Origin: Eupeodes corollae
Lineage: Eukaryota > Arthropoda > Insecta > Diptera > Syrphidae
Direction of reading: 5' to 3'
Assembly: GCF_945859685.1 (NCBI RefSeq)
Contig: NC_079148.1
Location: 27,601,946 to 27,665,945, forward strand
Length of the DNA: 64,000 bases
The notes beneath the pieces were generated by a model. The model had not been told where the DNA came from, did not search any database, and saw only the letters and a list, made by a program, of their open reading frames with translations. Within the stretch, counting starts at the first letter, position 1. Each line of letters opens with the position of its first letter. The position numbers and the translations under genes are program-made. Shown here in pieces: positions 20,650-31,905 of the stretch.

Positions 20650-21410
20650 AAAATCCATTTAACAGTTTTTTTTATAAATCAAAAAAACTGAAAAAAAAAA
20701 TTTGTCACCTCAAAAATTTTACGACTTAAATATGATTTCATCTCCAAAACAATTTTGTGCAACGAAAAATAATGTTTTTGATATCTGATAAAATTTTGAG
20801 AAAAATCGAATTGACAGTTTTTTTGTATAAAAAATAAAAATAAAAAAAAACATTACTCAAAGTTGGTAAAAATTGAATATCGATTCAAATATCTTTTCAA
20901 GACCTTGAAATTCAGGGTTCAAACTTATTTTATCTTAAAAGAAATATTGTTTTCGATATTCTGAAAAATGTTGAGAAAAATCGAATTGACAGTTTTTTTT
21001 ACAAAAAATAAAAAACTTAAAAAAAATTTATAAAAGCTGGTAAAAATTGATTTTCGACTCAAATATCTTTTCAAAAGTTGTAGATATTGGGATTAAACTA
21101 CTTTTATCTTTTTACAAATATTGTTGTTAACATTCAGTAAAATTTTGAAAAAATCGAATTGACAGTTTTTGTACAATAAATTAAAATTAAATTAAAAAAA
21201 AAAAACAAATTGACAAAAGTTGGTAAAAATTTACTTTCGACATAAATAGCTTTTCAAAAGTTAAAATATTGGTTTTAGACTTATTTTATTTCACAGAAAA
21301 TTTTGTTTTTGATATTAAGTAATTTTTATATAAAAATCCAACTGTCCGTTTTTTCATAAAAAATAAAATCTACAAAAAATAGTACGCAAATTTGGTAAAA
21401 GTTGATACGA
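20650..21410. repeat. Second degenerate tandem array, unit about 152-183 bp
   Basis: The same unit as at 19126-19935. The anchor (AATCGAATTGACAG or variant) has its reference C at 20655, 20807, 20982, 21155 and 21338, giving spacings of 152, 175, 173 and 183. The first unit lies within the left inverted arm, so the array may have grown from arm sequence. Confidence 0.85.
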
Positions 21411-21870
21411 GTACATATGGACAAACTTTTAAGCAAGACAAATCGACAGACGGGATGGGAAGTTATCAGTGTGGGTAGCATCCCATCCTCTTTTTTTAAG
21501 TTGTCAAATTGATTTTTCTAAAACACTCACTATGATGAAATAAGTTAAATTTCAATATCAGTTTTAGTTCTCGAGATATTTTGGCCGAAAATGCATTTTC
21601 ACCAATTTTAAGTAGCATTTTTTAAAAGTTTCTATTTCTCAAAAAAGTTTTTTCCGAATACAATTGTTTTGGAGGTAATACCATTTTTGTTAGGAAAATA
21701 TTCGAGGTGAAAAATGTTTGTTTCAGTTTTTTTAATCATTATTTTTTTTTCGAATTAATACCAATGTCACAATTTATAATATAAAATTTAATTGAAATCA
21801 CTTGCGTAAGTGGTTCAAGAGATATTAAGGTTCAAAAAATATTTTTAAAACAACTACTCAATTTCGTCAA

Positions 21871-22082
21871 TGCATCTTGCGAGGAATTGACAAATTCTCC
21901 AAGAGTAATTCTTGTCATGAAAAAGTGCTTTCTCAAATTTGCCGTTCAGAATCGGCTTAAAACTGTAGGTCCCTTCCATCCCTGATATAAGTACTCGCAC
22001 ACAGGAATGGTTGACAGTTGTCAGTCACTAGGCCCTAGTTCTGAAACGGACTGTTGCGCCACACAATTTATTTATTTATTTA
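21871..22082 (+). mobile_element. 5'-truncated SINE copy
   Basis: Begins in the SINE body at GCATCTTGCGAGGAATTGAC, lacks the tRNA-like head, and runs to the shared tail (CACTAGGCCCTAGTTCTGA, GGACTGTTGCGCCAC) and an AATTTATTTATTTATTT end. It lies in the right arm of the foldback-like structure. Confidence 0.88.
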
Positions 22083-22274
22083 AAGCTAAATTTATTTCAA
22101 TTCAATCTTGCTGGATCTTGAGATATGGCCAACGAAGAAGGTATTCTTATGGATGCACATACGTACTCATACACCTAGATATCTTTCTAAAAACATTACA
22201 TCAAGATTCAAGGGACTTTGAGACACTAAAAAATGTTAAAATTACAATAACTTCCTATGGGAAATAAAAAACTT

Positions 22275-24256
22275 GTCTTTCAGAACTAATAAAGCTCTAT
22301 AAATTTTCAAGACTGACAACAATTGTTTATTAATCATTTTTAACTCTCTTAAACAACAAATTAATGATCTTAAGAACAAAAGTTTAATTCATTCTTTTGT
22401 TTAATAATTGCATATCAAATGAGGTATAGTTAACCTTTTTAAATGAAGCCTTGAACTAAATTTCAATCTTCTGCAAACAACCCGAAGCAAACCTAAAAGG
22501 TTAAAAGGTATCCATCACGACAAAAGGACATTCTCCTAGCTTCCTCTATACAACACTTAATCATTATACTAGTTTCGATTATGTTATTCGCTAAAGGCAT
22601 AAAGACACTTTGTCTGTCTCTCCTCACAGAACAATAAATTATAATCCACCCATTGACCATTGTACATATTATGTACTGTACATAGATATTTATAAATTGG
22701 CCGGCACACTCCGGCTAAACTTAAATGCAAACGATTTAATAGCTTTAATTCTCCCCCGAGGATATAGCCCAGGCCAGGACATAGTTAGGATTTATCCATC
22801 CGGCAATTTTTCACACCACACACACACAACATAGTAGAAGACTAAGAGCACGAGTACGACTACGAGCATAGGATGGGGCTATGACCTCCCACGATACGAT
22901 ACAAGCACACGAGGTGTCAACCTTTCTACAAGAAATATTTTTGTTTCTTTAAAGGCTTCATCGTGGATATACGAGTATAGCACACCAGTTAAAGGCAGCA
23001 AGTCAAGGAAATAAAGGAAAACAAGGACGAATGTGTATGAATAAGGTTGCAGTGTCGGATTTGGATTGTAAGAAAGGAGTTCAAAAAATGGAAAAATGTA
23101 ATGAAGAATTTTGAGTTGATATGATTATTTTACAGAAGTACTTTTAAGCTTACTTATTTCAGAGATTAGAACAAGAAGGAACAATCTATAATCCAAGGCT
23201 TTTGTTAATTTCAATCCGCCCCTGTATACCCTTTAACACCTTATAATATTCCTATACATGTTTCCTGTTTACAATTTTTTTTTGCTACAACAGCTTCAAC
23301 TCCTTGAAAAAATATCCTTTTTTTCGTTCTTCAAAACGCGATAGGTCTTTTCTTCGCCGGCGTCGAAGTCGTTGTAGTTAAGTAGATGGTTGAGGAGGTT
23401 TCGCATTCCGTAATGCTTACTTTATGTGTTTGTCTACGATAACAGGCTCTGCGAAAGGATAAACACAAGTCAGCGTTCTTGCTTTAGTTCGTACCTAAAA
23501 AAAGAGTGATATGACTGCACGACACAAGGTGACCCTAGAAGCAGAGACCAAGGAAACAAGAAAAGTAAGGTTGATGGTTGATGGTGTTCAAGTTCCTCAA
23601 GGTAAACACCATTATATTGTCCATGAAATCCACCTTCTTATTTTTTGGTCCTTATTTTTTTTATTTTATTTAATTCATATCCATAAAGCTCTAGGTAGAT
23701 CTTAAGGGCTTTGCCTTATGGAAAGGTCGCTAAAAATGTTACCTAGTTACCTTGTATTGGGTTAAGTTTATACTCGTATATACCGCGCATTTTGTAAGAA
23801 ACTTTCGATGGCACTGGCACTGGCAACCGCCTTGCTCGCACTGCTTAAGTTCTGAATTCTGAAGTGATGTGGTGCAAATGCTGTCGCCTAGAAAGTGCGA
23901 TTGAGTTTCTTCTGATTTTCAAGGATAAAATAAAAAAAATAAAGGGGTTGACTTAGTTTATGCAAATCGTCATGTTGGTTAAGCTTTGTTACGCTCGATA
24001 TAAAGGTGAAGAGTTAAGGTATAGGTAAAGGTATGGGGTAGAATAAAAAAGGTGATATGTGATTTATGGTTGGTAATATAGCTAGTAAAGTTTTAAACGG
24101 CAATTCTTGATTTTTTTCTCAAGTATTGGTTGTATTTTGTTTTTGTACAGTTCTTGAAGTTGAAGGTTAAGTAGGTTTTAGGCTTCTCTAAATTTAAAGT
24201 ATGAAGTGCCTTAAAATATTTTTTTGTTTTAATATTTTCAATTTATGTATACCATA
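22275..24256. other. No gene or recognisable element
   Basis: No recognisable exon or transposon protein. A short CA/CACAC run lies near 22812-22830 and ACGAGT/ACGACT hexamers near 22850-22867. Frames such as 22610-22834 and 23511-23705 have no family signature. Confidence 0.5.
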
Positions 24257-24275
24257 TAACTTTCTTGAACTAAAA

Positions 24276-24583
24276 TAAATAAATAAATTGGGTGGCGCAA
24301 CAGTCCATGAAGAACCAGGGCCTAGTGACTTACAACTCTCAACCATTCCTGTGTGCGAGTAATGTTGTCAGGAATGGAGGGGACCTACAGTTTAAATGCC
24401 GATTCCGAACGGCTAATTTTGAGAAAGCACTTTTTTCATGACAAGAGTTACTCTTGGAGAATTTGTCAATTCCTCGCAAGAGGCAGTACCCGTGAAAAGA
24501 CTTTAGATGGCATAGGCAGGGATCGAACCCAAGACCTCTGGCATGACAGTCCAACGCACTAACCATCATGCCACGGGTACTAC
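24276..24583 (-). mobile_element. tRNA-derived SINE, full-length reference copy
   Basis: The cleanest copy, 308 bases including a tail of about 20 bases of AAAT units. TAACTTTCTTGAACTAAAA occurs at 24257-24275 and again at 24584-24602: a perfect 19-bp target-site duplication, which indicates a comparatively recent LINE-type insertion. Minus strand in order: a tRNA-like head of about 75 bases, a body with TTCACGGGTACTGCCTCTTG and a CATGAAAAAAGTGCTTTCTC block, then a 3' part ending CACTAGGCCCTGG and GGACTGTTGCGCCAC, then the ATTT-type tail. SINEs are transcribed by Pol III and moved by a LINE protein. Confidence 0.94.
24519..24573 (-). promoter_or_regulatory. Internal Pol III promoter of the SINE (A and B boxes)
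   Basis: On the minus strand TGGCATGATGG at 24573-24563 resembles the tRNA A box (TGGCNNAGTGG), and GGTTCGATCCC at 24529-24519 matches the B box (GGTTCGANNCC). The spacing is that of a tRNA-like type 2 promoter. Confidence 0.8.
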
Positions 24584-24773
24584 TAACTTTCTTGAACTAA
24601 AAGTCTATAAAAATGGAAAAAAGCTACAGAAATTCCAAGTTATCTGTTTGCAAAATAAGCCCCTGAATTTTGTTTGAAACTTAATACTCGTACTTGTGAC
24701 TAATTAGTTAGGAAATATAAAGAACATATAACTCGCTTTTATGAAAGTACATCAACACACTAAGGAGATTTTA

Positions 24774-27195
24774 AATTGGTAATGGAAGACTTGAATGCAA
24801 AGGTTGGCAGCAAAACTAAGAGCTCAGACACGTCGTGGAAAAGCTTGGAGTTTGCAGTTGCACCATACTTGATCACAAAATAAGCTTAATTTTAAACGAT
24901 TGAAAAGATTCTTCAAGCAAATTGATAACTTCATGATTAGTCGTCTCTTCAGAAGCAGTTTCCTGGATGTCAGAAATGGAAGCGGTACTGACATGCGGCT
25001 TATCCGTGATCACAATCTCATACGATCAAATTTAATCATTGCAATACCCAAGTTAAACACAATCAGGCTTAAGGAAAATACCACTCACGAACAACTCAGG
25101 GACCACTTTTTGCAACATATGAGATCAATCACCAGCACGCTAACCGAAACCATAGAAAAAGATTGGAATAATGTGAATAATGTTTTCAAATAAGGTTCTA
25201 ATAGAATGGTCTTAGGTTTTGTAAAATACTTGGTCAATGATCGATGATGTGAGGTAGCTTCTTAAGCAGCTGCTCAAAATGAAGAGAGAACCGATCTAGA
25301 ACCCAAATACCACATGAAGATAAAAGAGGTAAAACGAAGATTAAGACGCGATAAGCCTATTTACACCGTAGTACCCGTAGCGTGATGATTAGTGCTTTGG
25401 ATTATCTTGGGTTCAATCCCTGCCTGTGCCACTTAACTTTTTTCACGGGTACTGTCTCTTGCGAGGAATTGACAAATTCTCCAAGAGTAATTCTTGTCAT
25501 GAAAAAGTGCTTTCTCAAATTAGCCGTTCGGATTTGGCATATATACTGTAGGTCTCTTCTCCTCGCACACAGGAATGATTGAGATTCATGGACTGTTGCA
25601 CCACCTAATTTATTTATTTATTTAAGCCTATTTACACCAAGGCTGTGGCTCAAGAAGCAGGATAAGCTGCAAACAGGTGCGACAGCAGAACCCTCTATAG
25701 GTTAACCAAAGGGCTAGCTGTTATTCAGAGATCAAGACAACACCCGGCGAAAAATATAAATAGTTCTCTGCTGATCACTGATAAGGAACAGCTAAGAAGG
25801 TCCAAGGTATATTTTGCTTTTGTTTTAAGCCATGTATTCGATAACAACGTTCAACTGGCATCTTTTTAAATGCTCAATGCAACAAATTCCCGATTACGTA
25901 TAACACCTCCCAGTAAGGAAGAGATATTTACCGCAAATGAAACACTGAAGAAAATCAAAGCGGCAGGGTTAGACGGCTTTTCCTCAGAATTGTTGGAAGC
26001 AGCGTCAAGTTCATCAAGCGCATTGCTTCAACCGCTGATAGAAGCAGCATGTGTCTCTAAACAGTTCCTGAAGAGTGAAAAAAGTCATTGATTGTCAAGC
26101 TCCCAAAGAAAGGAAAGTGAAAAACTGGAGAGGAATTCGGAATTTGCTTGTATTCGCCACAATAGCAGCGAAGATGATCCTAGAACACGTAAGAGAACAC
26201 CTATTAGTAACATTTGACGCTGAACAAGCAGGATTCCACATCTCTGACCATTTCGTCCGCATTTAATCGATTTTGAGAAGACTTTTGACAGCGGCGGCAG
26301 AGTTTATTTACTAACGAGGACAAATGCCAAATTTTCACAGAAGTTAAGTTGTCAGAACAGTTTGAAGTCCAAAGTAGGGTCAGGCAGGGTTATACATTGT
26401 TATCAGTTCTTTTCTTTTCTGTGATGATCTGTGATGTGCTGTCGGTAGCCTTGAAAGTAAACTTCGGATTAAGATGGTATCTGAAAACATACTTGGAATA
26501 CCACGACTACGCAGACGATACCTCGCGATGTAAGATTTCTATCTCATAGAACAATGGATATCCATTTCTTCAATGGTAGAGCGAAGAGCAGAAATCTTTA
26601 GGCTGAAACTCAACACGGGAAAAAATTACATGTATAGCATCGGGACCTCCCAGTCATCGGCTGTTATACACATTTCTAAATAACCAGTAAAAAACCAGTA
26701 GTAGTGAGCTTGCAGTATAATGGGTCCATCGTCTGTACTGAATTCGGAATCGAACAAGATATGAATAAATGTATCAGGAATTTAAAAGCCGCGTTCCGAA
26801 TTTTGCCGAATGTTTGGAGGAATAACTCTCCCAGGTGGAAGAGAATACTATTATGCGGATGCATCATCCCTGCAAAAAAGTAGAAACGATTACGACTAGG
26901 AAACTACAGAGCTTTATTAATACGTGTCTACGAAACATCTTACGGAAATCCTGGCCCACTCGTATATCTAACAAATAACTACACAGGATAACGGGTGGAT
27001 TGGGCACACGCTTCAAAAAGGTTTACTCACTCAAGTCTGGAGACCAAGACGCACTTGGAAAGACCGACAAAGTCGTAAAGCCCGACACCGCACACGGTGG
27101 AACGTATTAGTCTTATGCCTCATATACTGCTAGTGAACAACCACGGACTTTTTAGGTCTAAGGACCTTAAGAAGTTAGAAAGAATGAAATAGTAT
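24774..27195 (+). mobile_element. RTE-like LINE (endonuclease end to 3' end), split by a SINE
   Basis: Seen in order: MEDLNAKVGSKTKSSDTSWK (about 24783; endonuclease D-x-N block), FKQIDNFMISRLFRSS and VRNGSGTDMRLIRDHNLI (24906-25030; endonuclease end, with DHNL as the catalytic Asp-His motif). Then come the linker and, after the inserted SINE, VAQEAG...LYRLTKGLA (about 25640-25720) and PPSKEEIFTANETLKKIK with AAGLDGFSSELLEAA (25905-26010; start of RT). KNWRGIRNLLVFATIAAKMI (about 26120-26180), EQAGF, QFEVQSRVRQGYTLLSVLF (about 26360-26415) and LEYHDYADDTS (about 26490-26525, YADD intact) follow. The degraded end reads KAAFRILPNVWRNNSP and WIGHT, then AGGTCTAAGGACCTTAAGAAG. Many stops. A second copy is at 58.2-60.6 kb (minus). 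Confidence 0.83.
25368..25622 (+). mobile_element. tRNA-derived SINE in an RTE-like LINE
   Basis: Plus-strand copy with head GTACCCGTAGCGTGATGATT and B box GGTTCAATCCC (CG-to-CA change). A 16-bp target duplication, TAAGCCTATTTACACC, lies at 25352-25367 and 25623-25638 without mismatch. The host LINE frame continues across it. A gap in the body (before CTCGCACACAGG) makes it shorter than the reference copy. Confidence 0.92.
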
Positions 27196-27199
27196 ACAA

Positions 27200-30100
27200 T
27201 AGGAATAGAAACGTTTGATTAAAAACTACCGAAGTTAACATTTGCCCTCTTTTAAAAATATTGCAAGCTAAGAAGTTTTTAATCGGGATAAAGTATAGTT
27301 CATTAATAAGTGGTGATTATTTTGATTTTTGACAAACTCGATAACAAATTAGTAAAACACCATCAAGAAAATGAATTCAAACGTCTATCTCGAATATATT
27401 TCTAGCTTATAATTTCATGCAACCCCCTAGAAAAAAGTTTAAATGTTCTGAACCTAAATATTTATTCGCTGATAATAAGTTAGTCCGGAATAAGTTGTGG
27501 AGGGTTGTTTAGTCTTATTGCTAAATGAATGTTAACTTTTCAAAGCTGTGCCACTTTTCATTTTAACTTTTATATTAAAAACCAAGATTTTGACTTTCTA
27601 TTGTCCACTTCAGATATTTAAGCGTCAGTAGTGTCTGAAAAAGGCAGAACCTTATTTGTCACTTTACTGGACTTATGATTTTATGAGAGAAGTGACATTC
27701 TGAAACTGTGTATGTATGTTAGCCAAATCGAAGCCAATCTGGATTTCAGAAACCCTCGTCATTTCCATTGAATTAACTACGTACCCTCATAAATTTCAGT
27801 TAAATTTCCACTATATCAACTGGTGGATTTCATTTTCATTTTCAGTTTCAATGAATGAATGAATGAGTCAAAACTTTGTTGTTCAGGAGGCAAAAGTTCG
27901 TAAGCCACGATCTACCGTTTCATCATTCCAAATGACTGACTGTCACCACAAATAGTTCAAGGAGGATATACATATGTATACCAAGACGGGTGTAGATGAA
28001 GGCAACAGTGCGTCGGTCGGCGGAGGTGCCATATCGTCATCGTCTTATTCGTCCTTGTTAAGTTAGTCTAAGCACTGAAGAGCCCTTTATAATGTTTGTA
28101 GTTATATTGGAATAAAACCCATTCTCATTCTTTCGCACTCAAAGCCAAACGAAGAAAATAACTCGGTTAGACCACATTAATTTCGAATAAAATGGCCTAA
28201 GAATACGTTTTGTAGTCAGCTTTCAGCCCCTATCCCCACTCTGGTGGTTTCTGGTTGTGCGGTCAAAATGGATGTGGGAAATATTGTTCTTTGGAGTATT
28301 TGGTTGTCCTTTTGAAATATTTTCTATTTGAGTATTGTGTTTTTATTTTAGTCCTTTTGTTTTTGCTTTGAAGGTATAGGTATGTTGGTTGCGTTGTTGG
28401 TGAAATTTATTAGTTTCCTTAAAAGGGTTTGAAATGAATGGCCCTTGACGGGACGAAAAGGACGTAGATACCCGACGAAGACGAAAGCAACGACATCGAC
28501 ATAGGTACATACCTTAAATAAAATTCGAAGGAGGCAGACATAATGTTTATTTAGTGGAATTCCATTTGACACACATGAAGTGGAAAAAGAAAGTGACTAT
28601 TGCTTTCCGTGGGATACTTTATTGAGTATGAAATTAAAATTTATGTAAATGTTTCTTGTGTATATGTAAATACATAACATAGTGAATGATTGTATTTGTG
28701 TTCTTTTCTTACTATGGTTTTTATCTTAATATCTCTATCTGATTTTTTTAACTTTATAAATGAGTAATTCTTGTGTGTTGCTGATTATCTAAGACTATTG
28801 TTTAAGGCGCCATTTAGGCCCTACTCATAAGAAAGTAAGTGAAAATGGGGTAAGAAACTGAGATTAGAAAACAATATAAGATAGTAGACAAAAGAAACAA
28901 AATTTCAGCCTGATTACAAGCTTTCTTAAAGATTTTCAAGAGTTGAGAGAAAAAACTTTATGACGGTGTTCAAGTGTTAGGTCATAACCAATCAATTTGA
29001 AATGTCCAAGAGACTTAAGTAAAATGCAGGAGCATCATCCAAGTCATGGGGAATTATACGTAAGCTCTTGACGTACATAGACTTGTATGCTTTATAAATT
29101 GTGTTGCTATAATTTTTCTACGCGACGCGACGACGACGACGACGGTGACCACGACTACGACCACGACGATCCCGAACGAACCTACGACGAAGACTAAAAC
29201 CTATAACGTAAAGAAGGTCGTAGAAAAAAATTTAGCACGTATGATGCTGCTATCTCCGGCCACTCAGCTTAGGGTGGGTTCAGCGAATTAATTGATATCC
29301 TCATTGAGATGATATCGTAGGTAATCAATTAAATAGATGAGAATATAAAAATGTCGGTGACCACAGGGGTGTCTATCCTCAAATTGAGAAATAGGGCACC
29401 AGCAATTTTTTTATAATTAAGAAAATTGCAAACCTTCGGAGCGAAACCGACGGTAAAAGAAGTTTCAATAAAAGATTAAGTCTTGGAACAAATTTTTAAA
29501 ATATTTATTGTTAAGTAAATTGCCTGGGAAACCTTGCAATTAAGTAGGGCTAAAACCCAGGATCTTTTAAACAAAGAAACAAATCGATATTCAAGAAAAG
29601 ATAAGATGGACCGGTAACGTTTAGTCCCAAAAAAAAAATGTTAACGGTTTTATTTTAAGCGGGTCACGTGTTCTGTAATTTTCGGAAATAAAGCGAACAG
29701 CCAAAGCCAAACGATAATTTTTTTTTTTGAACAATGTCTCGACAACGGAATAATGTGATTCAACGGAAATAATTTTTAATCATATAAACCAAACTATTAT
29801 ACTTAGCTTATTTCTCCTGCCAGATTTCCCTTCCTTCCTTAACTAATTTTCCCTCTTTTCCTCTCCTGTATCTCAAAGAGTATGTTCCAACAAATTTCCA
29901 AAATTATTCTCTTTTTTTTTCAAATTTTCAAAACACTTCCTCAACTTAATTTTTTTCCAATCAAATTTCTATCTTCCAAATTACTTTTCTTTCGATCTAT
30001 TTGATTTCGTAGCTTACAAAAAAGTGAGTTCCCAGGCTTTTTCCAAGCCTGGATGAACCCTTTTTCTTCAAATACCCAGTGCTTTCAGCAACTCAGTGAC

Positions 30101-30584
30101 TTGGGTTTCGGTCGCGTCATTTTTTCAGCAACGCTCAGCTTGTTTGCGTGAGTTTGCCAACGCAGTTGCAAACCCAGTAGTCTTCTCTTACTCGCACTTT
30201 AATCTCCCCAGCTTAATGCAAGCCATCCCTGAATTCGCTGCGCTTTACTCTGACTTGTAGAGTGCGGGAATGCAGTGGGTGCATTCAGCCACCTAACATC
30301 CCCGATTCAATTTTGAATGAAAGAGAAACCTTGGAACTCAAGAAATTTGATTGTTCACACTTTGCATTATTCCCCACCGATATTTCCCAGCAAAACCAAT
30401 ATAATTGTGGAAACTTGATGGAAATTAGTAAGTTTCGATTAATAACAATTGTGGGAAGAGAAATGTGGCAGAAGTTTGCTATACGCGTTTTAAAGTTATT
30501 TCGTTTGACTTTCGCGCAGATTTGGGGAAATAGGGACTTACGTTATCGTTCCATCTTGTACATTTAAGTATAATGAGGGTGTAA
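27200..30584. other. No gene or recognisable element
   Basis: No recognisable exon or transposon protein on either strand. A GAC-rich repeat lies at 29121-29192, and a small hairpin (CCAGGCT / AGCCTGG) is near 30031-30055. The stretch at about 30000-30300 is less AT-rich than its surroundings but has no open frame with a known motif. Confidence 0.5.
29121..29192. repeat. GAC-rich trinucleotide repeat
   Basis: CGACGACGACGACGACG followed by degenerate CCACGACTACGACCACGA units. Confidence 0.85.
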
Positions 30585-31905
30585 AAGTTGGGCTTGAAGC
30601 CATTCTCCAACGGAGTAACTTCGGCATTTGGAGACCAAGTGTCGACCGTGCCAATTTTGGTTTACTGGAGTCAGACCATCCGTCTGACACTTATGGTGGT
30701 AATTATGCTCATTCTTTGGGGACTGGCTGTCACCCGTTCTTAGTATTTGACCAGACCGCCCGTCTGTCACCTTAGTTAAAGTGGAAAATCGACATGATTA
30801 TGTTTCTTTCCAAAGTACTGAGAGAGTGAACCGATGGCTGATGGACCATGGCTCCCCCTCTCTCTCTCAGTAGATTGAAGGAAACACCTGTAGGAATGGA
30901 GGAGGGAGGAACAAGTATTTGGATGACGAAGAGAATGGTTCTTGTCGCGGTAATTTTTACCGTGACAATTGTAGCCAAATTAGAAGGAGATGAAAATCTC
31001 TTGCATCTTCCCAGAAATCCCAAACACCTAGCTGCAGTTTTGATGACATTGCGTATGTGATTTTTCCACAAGAGCTGACTGGATATACACAAACGAAAAC
31101 GTCGAGGTTTTCAGTTTCCTTGATGAAAGTGCCATTGAGTTTTCGATGGATTGAATTGTACTTGACGTTTGATTCGTCATTTAACAATGCTATCTAGGTC
31201 AGAGCTTTCTAGGAATGAACATATCATATATTGCCGTTAAAGATCCTCATCTGAATAACAGGCTTGTGAAACTAAAAATCAATATGAAAAGGCTGAGGGT
31301 ACCTACTATCGTCAGCGAAAAAGGTAAGTAGATTAGAAGTACCAAAAAGATCATAAATAAGAACGAGAAAGAGTGTCGGAGAAAGAACAGAACCCTGAGG
31401 CACACAAGCATTTATTTGGTTTCTCAGACTTGAATCCATCCGATACTAATTGAATAGAAGGGTCGGGGCGATAAATTATAATCCAATGAAGAAAGAAGGA
31501 AGAGAAGGCATGATGCCAAAACCTTAAAAATGCTTTTGAAATATCAAGGGCAATAATCTTACTTTCTCCAAAACGATGTAAGGATTTGTTCCATTATTAG
31601 TTAAGATGCTTTTGGTCTTCGAGATATTTCTAGCTGATAGTCAATCCGCGTTTCAATGAACTTAGAAAGAGAGTCGTAAATGCAGTCGATAGTTTAAGAA
31701 GTTTCGCCAAGCATAGATGAAAAAACTTACGCAGCGGTTTTTCCAGCGTTGAAGAACACCTCTTCAGAAAAAAAAACGGAAATGTCGTTTGGGCCAGCAG
31801 ATTTGTGCGTGTTGGATCTTTTAGTCAAAAACATTGACCCCATAATATCATTAATGCTATTAAGTACAGGTAGAGTCATAACACTCTCTGGTAGCGTTTA
31901 ATTGT
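30585..31905 (-). mobile_element. CR1/Jockey-like LINE 3' half, copy 1 (relic)
   Basis: On the minus strand: HKSAGPNDI near 31805, CVPQGSVLSPTLFLVLIYDL at about 31405-31350 (RT motif B), FADDS at about 31320-31305 (catalytic box intact), HRKLNGTFIKETENLDVFV (about 31130-31080), and LLWKNHIRNVIKTAARCLGF then LGRCKRFSSPSNLATI (31070-30970; RT thumb and following region). A degraded C terminus ends near 30585. The palm core between K-S-A-G-P-N and motif B is frameshifted and partly lost. The motif string is the one commonly seen in dipteran CR1/Jockey-related LINEs; I cannot decide the clade. The copy at 56.5-57.9 kb shares the same motifs and orientation. Confidence 0.78.

Larger units (their letters stand above)
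20255..22268. mobile_element. Foldback-like element: long inverted arms around a tandem-repeat core
   Basis: The left arm begins CATAGGAAGTTATTGTAAT at 20261. The same 19 bases occur reverse-complemented at about 22242-22260. Similarity in inverted orientation continues inward: a TTTTTAGAAAGAT block at 20352-20364 against about 22184-22196, an AGCTCAAGAACCAG block at 20416-20429 against about 22113-22126, an AATTAAATTTTATAT block at about 20594-20608, and a CACCTC...TCCAAAACAATT block at about 20705-20756 against about 21670-21715. The arms are thus about 0.5-0.6 kb. Between them lie 172-bp-type tandem units and spacer. A truncated SINE (21871-22082) sits in the right arm. No protein is encoded. 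The build resembles foldback (FB) elements, but exact ends and a target duplication could not be fixed. Confidence 0.7.

Noticed and set aside
20650..21410. A CRISPR-like array
   Set aside because: Units of 152-183 bp are degenerate throughout, with no short conserved repeat and variable spacer pattern, and the context is eukaryotic.
21424..21495. A short GGGATG...CATCCC hairpin near the end of the tandem array, considered as a Helitron 3' end
   Set aside because: No CTRR terminus follows it, and no TC start or Helitron protein is present; it lies within the foldback-like structure.
24510..24583. A possible tRNA gene
   Set aside because: The A and B boxes fit, but the ends do not pair as an acceptor stem, and the same sequence recurs with a body and tail, so it is a SINE head.
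30031..30055. A terminator-like hairpin (CCAGGCT...AGCCTGG)
   Set aside because: A short stem with no adjacent gene; expected by chance in 64 kb.
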